A stretch of 64,000 bases of DNA, from contig JAMJFZ010001228.1 in assembly GCA_026225945.1 (NCBI GenBank), positions 1,807,501-1,871,500 on the forward strand. The letters are read 5' to 3'. This document shows, piece by piece, positions 1 to 10,679 of the stretch (its first letter is position 1; each line of letters opens with the position of its first letter). A program made the translations under genes and the position numbers. Under the pieces are notes generated by a model that saw only the letters and a list, made by a program, of their open reading frames with translations, was not told the origin of the DNA and did not search any database. Source of the DNA: Cricetomys ansorgei. Taxonomy: Eukaryota; Chordata; Mammalia; Rodentia; Nesomyidae.

Positions 1-186
1 GACATAAAACTAGCCAGCACAAAAAGGGAAGTTTTCTCAAGATTAAGGTCTGAGAATGTTAACCACCTTTGCAGTTATTCTCAATAGGCTGATAGCTACA
101 GTCACCGGCGATACTATTCACAATGTTTAAACATGTACCACATGAATGCTGAAATCTTCCAAGACTGCATATTAAAAAGAGAGAGA
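1..186. other. single-copy sequence at window edge
   Basis: No repeat family or coding signal is recognised. Open frames here are short and lack exon context. Confidence 0.5.
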
Positions 187-302
187 GCCAGGCATGAGAA
201 GACATACCTTTAATTCCAGAACTATGGGAGATTGATGCAAGATTATGAGTTGGAAGTCCCCACCCATGTGGATTATACAGCAAGACCTTGTCTCAAAAAC
301 AC
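187..302 (+). mobile_element. B1 SINE, degenerate
   Basis: 7SL-derived rodent SINE in sense orientation. It starts at 'gccaggcatg', carries the 'taattcca' landmark near position 213, and ends in 'ccttgtctcaaaaac'. It is strongly diverged and shorter than the usual ~145 bp, so it is an old inactive copy. Confidence 0.75.
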
Positions 303-532
303 AACTGAAACAAACAGAAGACCAGAGGTCATATAACACTTCATCCTTCTAGCTAGATGACAAGATAAATGATGCAAGTCATTTCTAATTGGGTCCAGAG
401 ATCCCTGGGCACTCAGCAATTAGTAGTAACAACAATGCAATTTATAATGCGTGATGTTCTTAAATGCCATGTGTGCTATGTACTACTGAGCAAGAAAGTT
501 CTAGAAAAGCCTGGGTTTAAAAACAGAGCGTG
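303..532. other. single-copy sequence
   Basis: AT-rich, no recognisable repeat. A 74-residue open frame runs through it but has no family resemblance. Confidence 0.4.
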
Positions 533-905
533 GGTCTGGGAAGATTGCTCAGTAGTTAATGCACGTGTGAAGACCTGCGGTCAGAACCTCTGAACCTATG
601 TAAAGCCAGATGTGACCGTTCACGTTTGTGATCATCTGTAATCCCCGAGTTCTCACAGTGATGTGGGATGTGGAGACAGGGAAATCTCCAGAGTTTGAAA
701 TCCAGCCACCCTGGAGTAGGCAGTGGAAAACAAGAGACTGTCTCAAAGGACGTGGAAGGGGAAGACCAATAGCCAAGGTAGTCCTCTGACTTACACATAC
801 GCCTTAGCACATGTGTTCATGGCTGTAGTCATGGGAATATCCCTGTGTGTGCATATACACAAAGATACTTTTTAAAGCAAAAACAAAAAAACAAAACAAA
901 AAAAG
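533..905 (+). mobile_element. B4-type SINE (ID head + B1 body)
   Basis: The tRNA/ID-like head (about 533-600, 'gattgctcagtagttaatg') is followed by a B1-like body with 'atctgtaatcc' and 'gagactgtctcaaagg'. A 'cctctgac' tail and an A-rich end close it. Old and diverged. Confidence 0.7.
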
Positions 906-1806
906 AAACAACATGTTTTAATGCGGAGAAACTTCAATTTCCAGACAATTTCACATCCAGTATGGGCTGTCAGCACACGGAGCTTGAATCACGTTCCCAG
1001 GAGCTGATGGGCAGATCCTGGAGGGACTTCCTACTTTTGATCATTGATTGACTTAAAAATGTCTGCTGCCACAAGCAAAGTGTTAGCCATGGGTCGTTGG
1101 TTTACACTGGAATGATGGCAGTGTCAGTGTTTGTCAAACCCTAACCTTAAAGTATCACAGTCAGCTGCAGACGCTGTTGGCTTTGGAAATACTCTGGAAA
1201 GCATGCACACAAAACTAGAAAATTGTCTCAAAGAGTGACCGACCAAACTGCTCCCATAGTCTCCTGAGCTTGGAACAAGACCCAAATTAGATGTACTGGG
1301 CTGTGTTTTGCAATTCAAATATGCCATGGCAGCCTCTCCAGGGGCTCCCCAGTGGAGGGGGTCCTCTAAATGTTCACACATAAATGGGAATCTTTGTTCT
1401 CTGTAGCATGAAGCTGGAGGGAATTTGGGTAGAAAAAGGGCTGCAGTGAGTACATCTGAGAGCCGCGCTTTGGTGGTAAATTCTAACTTGGAAGGAAAAA
1501 AATGTCCCAAGCGAGGAGCTCATAAGGTAGCTGGAAGTAGACGGAGTTGAGATGGCAGCTTGGTGCTGCCCTGTAGCTTGGCCAGTCTCTCTACATTGTT
1601 TATGAGAGCGTCAGCAGCAACGCTATGTTGGAAGAGAGATTCTGGAGTGATTACGAATGTAGATGAGAGGCCTCTGTTTACCTTCGGCCAAGCCTGTTAG
1701 TCTCATTCTTTTGGCCAGAAAAGAATGTGGCTCTGCCTTGTGAATTCTCCTCTTTCTTGTCTTAAGAATGGGTCCTAAGTAATTACTACTTCCTCTTCCA
1801 TTCTTC
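906..1806. other. single-copy block
   Basis: About 0.9 kb without a recognised repeat. A minus-strand open frame of 128 codons (1124-1510) shows no known domain and no splice context. The stretch around 1530-1790 has scattered CpGs and low redundancy and could include conserved non-coding DNA. Confidence 0.45.
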
Positions 1807-1810
1807 CTTC

Positions 1811-1841
<31 letters not shown>

Positions 1842-1866
1842 CTTTCTTTCTCTTGTGTGTGTGTGT
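1807..1866 (+). repeat. (CT)n/(TTTC)n plus short (TG)n
   Basis: Pyrimidine-rich microsatellite running into GTGTGTG. It abuts the reverse tail of the next SINE, the usual position for such tracts. Confidence 0.9.
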
Positions 1867-2039
1867 TAGCGCCATAGAATGACTATGGAGATTAAACAAC
1901 TTTGGGGTCTATTTTTTTGGAGTCTAAACAACTACGGAGTCTTTGGAGTCTATCCACCTTTACTTGGGTTTCAGGGCTCCAGCTCAGAGCCCTGAGGTTT
2001 TGGAAGAAAGAGCTTTACTGAGCTATCCTACTAGCCCTC
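1855..2039 (-). mobile_element. RSINE1-like SINE, degenerate
   Basis: Read in reverse, the order is TG tail, 'tatggagattaaacaacttt' (tail landmark), then the tRNA-like head 'gagctatcctactagccct' at 2020-2039. Internal duplications of 'ggagtct' blur the middle. Confidence 0.55.
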
Positions 2040-2174
2040 CGGCAATTTCTCTGTTCATTAGTTTTATCTGTTACTTCAATTCTCTGAACAGTCACTTAAA
2101 GTTGTAACGCTAACAAGTCCATTTAACGTCGTCAGTTTGCATCCTGGAGACACCTGTGTTCAGGTGTTCAGCCT

Positions 2175-2386
2175 CTTGTTTTCCCCCAGACAAGGTCTCC
2201 TAGAGCCCAGACTGGTCTCAGACTTACTATGTACCGAAGAACATTCTATACCTGTAATCCCCTCACTGCTACCTCCTGAGTGCCTGGAGGCCTGTGCCAC
2301 CATGCCTGATCTATGTGGTGCTGGGAATTGAACCCAGGTCCTCGTGCATACTATATAATCACTCTACCGACTGGGCTACAGCCCCA
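2175..2386 (-). mobile_element. B4-type SINE
   Basis: Reverse B1 body ('gagtgcctggaggcctgtgcc') is joined to a reverse ID head ('gctgggaattgaacccaggt' to 'gggctacagcccc'). This is the fusion order expected of B4. Confidence 0.8.
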
Positions 2387-2585
2387 AATGCTCAGCTTTT
2401 GATGCAGCTGTTGATCCAGCTTTTCCTAAGGCCCTGTGAAGTGGCCAGTCTCTTTGGTTTGCCGTCCTGCCATGCTAACTATGGAGCCAATCTGTGTCTT
2501 TGAGCTGAGTCTTTGAGCACGGTTCCATGTAGTCACCTCATGCTTTGCTTGCCCGATTCTAACCTGGCCAGTTAGAGATGTCACC

Positions 2586-2962
2586 GTCAGGGTTACTGTA
2601 CTGATTACTGTTCTGGTTGCTGTGATCAAATATCAGAGAAAAAGTTATTTAAGGAAGGAAGGGTTGATTTCAGCCCTCAGTTTGAAGGTTCGGTCTGTCA
2701 CCCTGGGGAACCATGACAGCTGGATTTGAGGCATCTGGTCGCACTGCATCTGCAGTCGGGAGGAGGGAAGAGTCCAACGCTAATGTGTGTCTTGCTTTCT
2801 CCTTTTATGCTGCCATCCCAGAATTTGCAGCCTTACCTAGAGTGGCTCTTCTTACTTAACTCAGTTTTAAAACCTTGCTCACAGAGAGCCACAAAGATTT
2901 GTCTCCTAGCTGATTGTAGACCCTATCAAGTTGACAGTATTGGTATTAACCATCACTGCCAC
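2586..2962 (-). mobile_element. MT/ORR1-like MaLR solo LTR
   Basis: Antisense LTR. Landmarks are 'ggttgctgtgatcaaatatc' at the 3' side, 'ctggtcgcactgcatctgca' in the middle, and 'accctatcaagttgacagta' at the LTR start. The same family recurs at about 6.1, 15.9, 48.2, 54.4 and 60.9 kb. No internal retroviral sequence accompanies it. Confidence 0.7.
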
Positions 2963-4143
2963 TGTCTTTGGGGGCTCTGTTCCTGGGCATTCTCCCCCAT
3001 CACTCTATAAGGTGAATCTCCCTGTATTCTGTACTCTGGTATAGCAGCACACACCACTTAATCTCACCTGCTTCAAAACTAGACTTCAAGGAGTGGATTT
3101 TTCATTTCTGAGCCCCCACTTCCAAGTACAATAGACATTCACTCCAGGCTGGAAGGAATGAACGGTGGGCACTGGGTCCCGACTGGCTGAGCTGAACTGA
3201 ATAGAACAGGCACACCCTCTCAGGACAGAGAGGTGGGATTGATTGCAGGTGATGTAATAGCTCTTGACAGGGTAGTTAAATATTGACAGGCAGGAGGAAG
3301 CACACCAAAGCTGGTCACACACAGGGAAGTAAGGGCTGACAGTGTCTGTCAGATCACAGAGCCGAGGCTGAAAGTGGTTGCTGCCGACCCAGCTGAGGTG
3401 ACTGTATTTGTCTGTTGCTTCAGTAGAGGTAAGCTTTGGAGTCAGGCTGGGGAGCTGAAGGTTGGATAGAAGCCACTGAGCACAGCCTCTGTACCTGTGG
3501 CTTGGTGTTAGTTTGAACTCCAGTTGTCCTCTCTGGCACACTCTTGTGTGCTTGTGCTGGTTGTTACCTGAGGCAAGGAGCATGAGTTCCAACTTAGCCA
3601 GAAGATCTGTGCTTAAATAATGCCTGCTCTGAAAAATGACCAATACTAGTGCCTTTTTCCGAATGCCTTGGACAGGAATTCGTCCACATGACTTCATTTG
3701 CCAGTACACTTTGATGGTAATGATTAGAGACATCTGCATAGCATTTCAATTAGGAGGTCATAAACGAGTTCACTCCTACCTGGGAGCTGTTTTACAGATT
3801 TAAGAGTTGGAGGGGGAGGGAAAGGGGAGGGGAGGGGCATTAGGCAACACTTCAAGTATAATACGGAAAGGAAGCACACCGAGGAGGGAGGGGAATATTG
3901 TATAAGTGAGAAAAGGCTAGCAGACAGCAGGCAGAGATGGTTTGGGTGAGCCTGCTCCTGATCCAAGAACAGGCTATGCTGGGGAGGGGGCTCCATGAAA
4001 TTAGAGAAAGACTCCAGTCAGCAGGCCTGGCTCAAGTGAGCCCTTTTGAAAATAAGAGTTGGTGTCTTGCTTGTGGCTAAATTGTCCCATGCAGTTATAG
4101 GAAGCAGCCAGGGCCTAGCTTCATTTTGTTTAGAGACTTGTTG
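2963..4143. other. single-copy block, no gene supported
   Basis: The longest minus-strand open frame of the window (217 codons, 3086-3739) lies here. Its translation has no recognisable domain, no codon bias and no splice signals at sensible places, so I read it as a chance frame. Around 3800-3840 there is a G-rich (GGGGAGG) tract. Confidence 0.5.
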
Positions 4144-4658
4144 CATATGTGTGTGCCTTGATATGTGGGTATGTGTGCTTGTAGATGTGTCTCTGTGTGT
4201 GCCTGCATATGTGTGTGTGTATGTGTGTGTGCCTGCATATGCGTGGTATGTGTGTGCGTGTGTGCGTGTGTGTGTGTGTCTGCATATGTTTGTGTGTGTG
4301 CGCCTGCATATGTGTGGTGTGTATGTGTGTGTGTCTACATATGTTTGTGTGTGTGTGCCTGCATATGTGTGCTATGTGTGTGTGTGTGTCTGCATATGTT
4401 TGTGTGTGTGTGCCTGCATATGTGTGGTGTATGTGTGTGTGTATGTGTGTGTGCCTGCAATGTGTGTGTGTATGTGTGTGTGTCTGCATATGTTTGTGTG
4501 TGTGTGCCTGCATATATGTGGTGTATGTGTGTGTGTCTGTGTCTGCATATGTTTGCGTGTGTGTATGTGTGTGTCTGCATATGTTTGTGTGTGTGTGTGC
4601 CTGCATATATGTGTGGTGGGTGGGTGTGTGAGTGTGTGTGTGTGTGAGAGAGAGAGAG
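4144..4658 (+). repeat. TG-rich minisatellite with 55-bp higher-order period
   Basis: About 0.5 kb of TG dinucleotides punctuated by 'gcctgcatatgtgtgg' and 'tctgcatatgtttg' blocks. The second block starts at 4279, 4334 and 4389, exactly 55 bp apart, then at 4483, 4542 and 4574 as spacing degrades. The array has no stop codons in several frames on both strands, giving artificial Cys/Val and His/Thr open frames. It lies at the tail of the antisense SINE that follows. Confidence 0.92.
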
Positions 4659-4671
4659 TCATGCACACACA

Positions 4672-4935
4672 CAGGGCCCAGAAGGGTATTTCAGGTGTCC
4701 TGCTCTATTGCATCTCAACCTTAGTCCCTTGAGGCAGGGCCTCTCACTGAACCTAGCACTAGGCTGGCATTCTGCACACCCTGGGGACTCTCCTATGTGG
4801 GTCCCCTGCAGGGCTGGGGTTGCAGCCATGCGCTCGCAGTCATGCCTGGCTTTTTATGTGGGAGCTGGGAAATCCAACTCAGGGCCTTATGCTAGCACAG
4901 CACACATTCTTACCCACTGAGCCAGCTCCCCAGCT
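4672..4935 (-). mobile_element. B4-type SINE
   Basis: Well-preserved antisense copy: 'gaggcagggcctctcactga', 'aggctggcattctgca', 'gggctggggttgcagcc', then the head 'gagccagctccccagc' at 4920-4935. Confidence 0.85.
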
Positions 4936-5299
4936 TTATTTTGACTTGTCCTTTATGAGAGGGATAGAATGATGAGTGACAAGGGACAGCAGCAAGGGGA
5001 AGGGCTTCCAGGAAAGGGGTTTTGGATCCGGCTAAGGCAGATTTCTCTTTGTGAACTCCATTTCTATTTCCACTGGGGATTTTGTGGACAAGTCTGGGGA
5101 AGGGCAGATCTATCTAACCTTGTCAATATCTCTTTAACACTATGCTTTCCTACTCCATCTCCCCATGGTATGGAGATAAAACACAACAGAGAATAATAGG
5201 AGAGAGTCCCATTCATCAGAAGTGGAAGGAAATGTCAACACATCCATCATAGTCCACTGGATATTGAAATACAACGAAGTGGTCTTCGGACATTTTCTC
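4936..5299. other. single-copy sequence
   Basis: No repeat or gene recognised. Confidence 0.4.
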
Positions 5300-5556
5300 T
5301 TTGTGTGTGCGTGTGTACAGGTGGGTGTGAGTTGTGTGTGTGGTGAGTGTATGTGTGTGTGTGTACCTATGTGGAGGCCAGAGGTCAACTTCAGGTGTTG
5401 TTCCTCAGAAACTGTCAGCCTTTTGTTTGAGACAGGACTCTCTTTGATCCTGGAGCTCAATGATTCAAGTAGACCAGATGGCCAGTGCCAGTGAGCCCTG
5501 AGGCTCTTCCTGTCTCTGCTCTCCAGTGCTTATATCATAGGCACAGTCACCATGCC
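5300..5556 (-). mobile_element. B4-type SINE, head missing
   Basis: Antisense tail and B1-like body ('tggaggccagaggtcaactt', 'gagacaggactctctttgat', 'ctctccagtgcttatatcat'). The ID head that should follow is absent, replaced by the TG array at 5561. Confidence 0.75.
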
Positions 5557-5557
5557 A

Positions 5558-5560
<3 letters not shown>

Positions 5561-5594
<34 letters not shown>
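5561..5594 (+). repeat. (TG)17 microsatellite
   Basis: Uninterrupted TG dinucleotides directly after a truncated SINE. Confidence 0.95.
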
Positions 5595-5596
<2 letters not shown>

Positions 5597-6127
5597 CCGT
5601 GGACTTACCCTTACATACATTTTGAGTGGTATTTTCTCTGTAGAGAGATGGGATTTGGGGTCAAAGTCTTCCTCTTTTCTTTTTATTGGGACCAAGTATG
5701 TCCTCAGGCTGAACCTTCACAAAATTCTTCAGTTTGTTTAAATTTAAGTAGTATGTTTGTCCTTTAAAAATTTTTATTTCAAAGTTACCTGTTGCAAGCA
5801 CACAGGACAGCAGATTTCTCCGTTATTCTGGGACTTGATGGAGAAGTATTTCCCACTGCAAAGATCAGAACTACAGCTACCTTTAGATGAAGGAACTGTA
5901 TGAGCTGGCATACACCACCCAGCTCTGTCTGATATCAGGGTGAAACCAGAAAAGGCAGGAATATAACAGAAGCCCTCCTAAAATACGCCCTTGGACCTCA
6001 GCTTGTCCCCAGATCTTCCTGAGCTGGCATGTGAGTGAGCTGTGGAACCAGTACCTAGAGCCCTGCTCTTTTGCTTTGGAGCAGCTCTGAGGTCTGAACT
6101 GTAATGGCTGAATACCGGGTGCCTTTG
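5595..6127. other. single-copy sequence
   Basis: No repeat family or coding signal recognised. Confidence 0.4.
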
Positions 6128-6460
6128 TCACTTTTCCATTGCTCTAATGAAGCACCCTGAGGAAAAGCAGCTTAAGGAAGGGGAGGGGTCGTTTTGGTTC
6201 ACAGCTTGAGGGTACACTGCATTTTGGTGGCAGGAGTGTGAGGTGGCTGGTCATATAGCATGAGCAGTCACTGGCTGCGTGCGCTTTCCCCTTTTGATAC
6301 AGTCCAAGACCCCAACCCAGGAAATGCAGTGCCCACAGCGGTGGGTCTTTCCACGGTAGGAAACTTAATCCGGACAATCCCCATAGGTATGCCCAGGAGT
6401 CTGTTTCCTAAGAGATTCTATCTTCCATCAAATTGGCAACTGAGACTGAACATCACACCC
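6128..6460 (-). mobile_element. MT/ORR1-like MaLR solo LTR
   Basis: Antisense copy. Landmarks are 'gaggaaaagcagcttaagga', 'ggttcacagcttgagggtac', 'ccataggtatgcccaggagt' and 'ttggcaactgagactgaaca'. It aligns by eye with the LTR at 15.9 kb. Confidence 0.75.
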
Positions 6461-6486
6461 AGGTTCCATGTGTTTTTTTATTTCTT

Positions 6487-6562
6487 TTACAACTCGGTCC
6501 TCCAAGCCATCCTAGGGAGTGGACCCTATTGTCTCCTTGACAGTGAAAGAAGTTGAGGTTCT
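6487..6562 (-). mobile_element. MIR fragment
   Basis: Matches the reverse of the MIR 3' half: 'ctagggagtggaccctattg', then 'gaaagaagttgagg'. An ancient mammalian tRNA-derived SINE fragment, and short. Confidence 0.5.
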
Positions 6563-6797
6563 GGCCGTGCTCAGTGTGTCATAATTGATTAGCTGCAGAA
6601 GTGAAATAAGATGTCCATCAGTGAAGATATTTGTCAATCACTTAGCCACAGAGACTTTCCCACAAAATCATTAAGGGGAAGTCAAGGTGTGGTAGCTTCT
6701 AACAGCATGCTCTCAGAAACTATTGGCTGTCAACCCAGTTTATGAGGCTCCAGATCTTACACTGTGCATGTTTAAATGAAGTGGGCATCAACATCTT

Positions 6798-7165
6798 CGT
6801 GTGTATGTGTGTATGTACATGTGTAGTGTACAAGTTTGTGTGGGTTGGTGCATGTGTACATGTATGTGTGCAGTGCATGTAGAAGCCACTGGCTAACTCC
6901 GGGTATTCTCATCAGTTACTCGTCACCTTATTTATCTGTCGAGACATTTGTCACTGCACCTGGAGCTCACTGGTTCAGCAAGGCTATTAGCCAGCTAGTT
7001 CAAGGACTCCCCTGCCCCCGCCTCAGCTTTACAGTTTTACAGCTTTACAGGATTACAGTTGCTCTCGACTGCACCCAGCTTTGTGCATGGGTGCTGGGAC
7101 CCAAACTCAGATGGTCACACTTGTACTTGTTCAGCAAGTCCTTTATTGACTGAGTCTCTCTCCAC
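6798..7165 (-). mobile_element. B4-type SINE
   Basis: TG-rich tail, diverged B1 body and head ('gtgctgggacccaaactcag', 'gactgagtctctctccac'). The middle carries a small 'tttacag' repeat cluster at about 7028-7057. Confidence 0.65.
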
Positions 7166-8037
7166 TGTCTGGACATCTTGCTTTTACCCCTGTTCTTTCT
7201 CTGAATGTAGGTAAATTGATCTTAAAGCTCTTGACATAAAAAAAAAGGTCTTCGTGTTAAAAGTCCCGTAAGAATCGTGTTGCCCTATCAATGCCTTAGG
7301 CTTTATAGCCCTTGCTATGTGAAATTTTTCGATTACGTCAAAACAGATTTCTCACATTGAAGTTTGCGTCTGTTTTCCATTTTCATCTATTCCCTTTCTC
7401 CTCACTTGAAATGGTTGAACAGCTGGCCTTATTCATGGGATAATGGCACTTCCACCATTATGGCTGACTTGACCCCTTGATCTGGCTTTCTCTTCTCCAG
7501 GCAAAATCACACCAGGCTTGTTTAGCCTCTGCTCTCAGGTCCTGCTTTTCTATCTTTTGATTTACACTGTGTTTCTCTCAGTGCTCCTATTGAAGGACCA
7601 CAAGGACAATAGCTTCATCTCTGTGAGCTCACAAAGCCTGGGGCTCCCACTCCAAACCTACCGATTAGCTCTTGGTGTCACCTCTCTGCTGGGAGAGACA
7701 CCTGCCACCGATCTGGGAGTTTCTGGGGCAGCTCGGTTGACTGACCTACTGAACTTGCAAAATCAACCTGGGAAAATGGGTCAAGGGTTGATGACTAGCT
7801 GTGACATATTAATAAGAGCCTTGCAGGCTTACCTTTCAAGACAGATGCACATGTGCTGGAGGTGGGGCAATTGGGGTTAATGGAGAAGTGTCCTGTGTGA
7901 CTGTTAAAAATCAGGGGCTGGCCTTCTGGGAGGATCTAATCAGAGTGCCAACTGTTGGGGGTCAGTAATTGGAACACAGAGAAGTCAAGTGGAAGGTAAT
8001 GCCCTGCGGTCCTTACTGCAAAGAGAGGAAGAAAGGA
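7166..8037. other. single-copy block with a CNE-like core
   Basis: No repeat recognised. Positions 7240-7400 carry several CpGs ('cgtgttaaaagtcccgtaag', 'tttttcgattacgtc'), unusual in this CpG-poor window, and may be conserved non-coding DNA. A 120-codon open frame (7518-7880) has no recognisable domain. Confidence 0.45.
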
Positions 8038-8152
8038 GAAGAAATAAATAAATAAATAAGTAAATAAGTAAATAAATAAATAACAAAAGAAAGAAAGAGA
8101 AAGGAAGGAGAAGGTAGGAAGGAAGGGAGGAAGGAAGAGAGAAATAAAAGAA
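8038..8152 (+). repeat. (AAAT)n followed by purine-rich (GGAA)n
   Basis: AAATA/AAGTA tetramer array (8041-8085), then a homopurine GGAA/GAAA tract to about 8152. Confidence 0.93.
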
Positions 8153-8299
8153 ACCAAAAGTTGTCTTCTTTTGTTTTAAAATACGTTGTCAGGAACAAAA
8201 AAATATTTTCATGTTCATGTATAAAAGAGTAAAATTAAAAGTGATGTTTAAGCAGTATTTAACTATTTTGCACTATTTAGGTGTGTATGTGTTTATGTT

Positions 8300-8320
8300 A
8301 TATATGTACTTATTCACTTA

Positions 8321-8360
<40 letters not shown>

Positions 8361-8505
8361 TCACACGCCAAGGTGTGGGTGTGGGAATCAGAAAACAACT
8401 TCTGGGACTCAGTTCTCTCCTAACATGTGAGACTCAGGGATTGAACTCAGGTCACCAGAGTTGGCTGCAAGTGCTTCTACCCACTAAGCCATCTCACTGA
8501 CTCTT
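8300..8505 (-). mobile_element. RSINE1-like SINE with (TG)n tail
   Basis: TG array 8326-8358, then 'aatcagaaaacaacttctgg', 'gggattgaactcaggtcacc', and head 'actaagccatctcactgac'. Old copy. Confidence 0.8.
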
Positions 8506-9009
8506 AGGTAACCTTTTAAAAGCAAGATATCTAGGAACCTTTTGATAAAATGTCATTTTTCACCCATTCTGAGCATTGCCCTGCCCTCGAGTACATGCAA
8601 AACCAAATGATTGGGCAGAAAAAAAACGTTTTTATGAAATGGAAGTTGTTGTACTTAGAAGCCTTCTTTTCTTAACCTTGAGAAGCCTCATGGAGTTTGG
8701 GAGCTGAGAGCTCCCTCCAGGATAAGTCATTGGCTCAAAGTCCTAAGTACGTCTTACATGAAACTTAGGACGGGGGTCTGGGCTGAGTGGCAGACCTTAC
8801 AGACCGAGGAAACAAAAACAGCTTCTAAAACAAAAACGACTTCTAAAATCTGTACTTTGTGACTATTTCCACACAATGCCAAGCTTTTTTCCTTCTTTCC
8901 TTTTGTATTGTCAAAGCAAGTTGTTTCGGTATCAGTTTTCAAGGTGGGTGTGAGATCCATACCTACACCTTCAGTGTAACAGTGAAGGGGGATCCAATTC
9001 TTGGGATAT
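8506..9009. other. single-copy sequence
   Basis: No family recognised. A local 20-bp tandem ('aacaaaaac' plus 'cttctaaa') occurs at about 8812-8850. Confidence 0.4.
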
Positions 9010-9346
9010 TTGTATGTGTACACGTGTGAGCAGTGTACTCTTTCGTGCATACATGGAGAGCCACATCAGCTGCCTCTGTCTCCACCTTACTTTTCTTGGG
9101 ATTTTGAGATTGGATCTCTCATTGAACCTGGGGTTGGTTGTATAAGCTAGGATGCCTGGCTGGCCAGAAAGCCTCAAGGATCTGCCAGTATCTGGCCTCC
9201 TCTCCCATTTTCAGGGTTACAGATGTGTGGCTACAGATGTGCATAGTCATTGTGTCTGGCTTTTATGTGGGTGCTGAGGATCTGGACTTGGGTTCTCATG
9301 CTTGTACAGCAAACCTTTTACCTACTGAGCCATCTCCCCAGCCCTA
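9010..9346 (-). mobile_element. B4-type SINE
   Basis: Antisense full-length fusion: tail with 'cacgtgtgagcagtg', body 'ttgagattggatctctcatt', head 'gagccatctccccagccc' at the 3' side. Confidence 0.82.
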
Positions 9347-9468
9347 GCCCTGGGCTCTGTTTGCTGGGTTCCTTTCCCCTAAGAGGAGGGCACAGGTTTT
9401 CCATTTAATGGTATTAAGTTATCAGCAATCCTAAAGGCAAGCCTGAGCACAAGAAAAGGATGCTGTAT

Positions 9469-9845
9469 CCCTGGAGGGATAGCTCAGTGGTTAAGGGGCT
9501 GGCTGCACAATCCTGAGATCTAGAGCTCAGATCACAGCACCCATGTAACAAGCTGGGAGTCCAGTATATGCATGCCTGTAACCCCAGTTCCTAGGGTGTT
9601 GGGGAGACAGGAGGGTCATTGGGGCTTGCTGGTTTCCAGCCATGGTTAGAAAACTGGAGCCCCAGGTTCAGTGTAGACCCTGCCTCAGAGGAGTAGATGG
9701 AGAGTGATGGATGACTCCCAGTGCTCTCTCTCAGTATCTGAGGGCACAGGCAGGCACACACATACTAGTGCTAGTGTGCATGCACGCACACACAGGCACG
9801 CACACACAGGCAGAAGTAAATAAATGAATACATTTATTTTAAAAG
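9469..9845 (+). mobile_element. B4-type SINE
   Basis: Sense copy with head 'gatagctcagtggttaag', body 'catgcctgtaaccccagttc', 'gaccctgcctcagaggag', CA-rich tail and terminal 'taaataaatgaata'. Head, body and tail are all present. Confidence 0.85.
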
Positions 9846-10324
9846 CAGCTGCAAAAGCATGACATTTGCTTTCCTTGGTGAATTGATAGATGCCTTTGTT
9901 TTTTAGAATTCACTTCTGTTAAGCCCAAGTAGGACATTTCCTGTCATCTGGATGCTGGAGAGCTAGCCAATCACAGATGGCTAGAGTACCATTCTCACTC
10001 GTGTCCCCCTTTTAAACAGGGTGCTCTGTCTCATTGGATCCAGAGCCCTGCTCAATGCCCGGCTCAGAGAAGGGTTCCCTGGGTGTTGAGCACAGAATCA
10101 CCCTCTGTGCTATGAGGGGCAGGGGAGACTTGAGGATTATCAGCCAGAGGGACTCCCAAAATCACTTACTGTTACTGCCTAGAGACTAGAAATGTTCTCT
10201 TCCAGGGGATTCTTGGAAGGGTACACACAGACCACTCTCCAAATCCAAGTGGTTCATAGTCCAGTACTCCGGGGGAGTATTTTACTTAAGGCATTTTTAT
10301 ATCTAATCTTATTTTTTTAAATTA
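9846..10324. other. single-copy block, possible L2 trace
   Basis: No strong repeat. 'ctcaatgcccggctcagaga' followed by 'ggtgttgagcacagaatcac' (about 10050-10105) is weakly reminiscent of an L2 3' end. Confidence 0.35.
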
Positions 10325-10490
10325 AATTTTAACTTATTTTGTGTATGTCCACACCATAGTGCAAATGTGGAGGTCAGAGAACAAGTTGTGGGAGTCAGTT
10401 CTTTCCTTCCACCACAGGAGTTCTGTGACCAAACTCGAGTTGGCAGACTTGGCAATGGGTGCCCTTTCCCACTGGATGATCTTCCTGAGC
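10325..10490 (-). mobile_element. RSINE1-like SINE
   Basis: 'aaatgtggaggtcagagaac', 'gggagtcagttctttccttc' and a degraded head ending near 10490. Confidence 0.72.
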
Positions 10491-10502
10491 TCTACTCTCT
10501 CT

Positions 10503-10679
10503 ACTTGTCATGTGTGCACGTATGCATGCAGCTGTGTGGGTATGTGTGGGGTGGTTGGATGTGTGTGTGTGTAGGTCAGAAGGTATCTCTCCTTCTGTCA
10601 TGTGGATCCCAGGAATCAAACTCAGATCTGCAAGCTTTGGCTCAAACACCTTTGCCCGTGAACCACCTCCCAAGTCCAG
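10503..10679 (-). mobile_element. RSINE1-like SINE
   Basis: A second antisense copy directly after the previous one: TG tail, 'tcatgtggatcccaggaatc', head 'gaaccacctcccaagtcc'. The two are head-to-tail in the same orientation, by separate insertion or local duplication. Confidence 0.68.

Noticed and set aside
1124..1510. 128-codon minus-strand open frame as a possible gene
   Set aside because: No domain, no exon signals and no support on either side.
3086..3739. 217-codon minus-strand open frame, the longest non-repeat frame
   Set aside because: No recognisable domain, low-complexity-free but composition typical of random translation, no splice sites or start context. Chance frame in a 1.2-kb unique block.
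4046..4732. Long Cys/Val-rich and His/Thr-rich frames on both strands
   Set aside because: They are translations of the TG minisatellite, which lacks stop codons in several frames.
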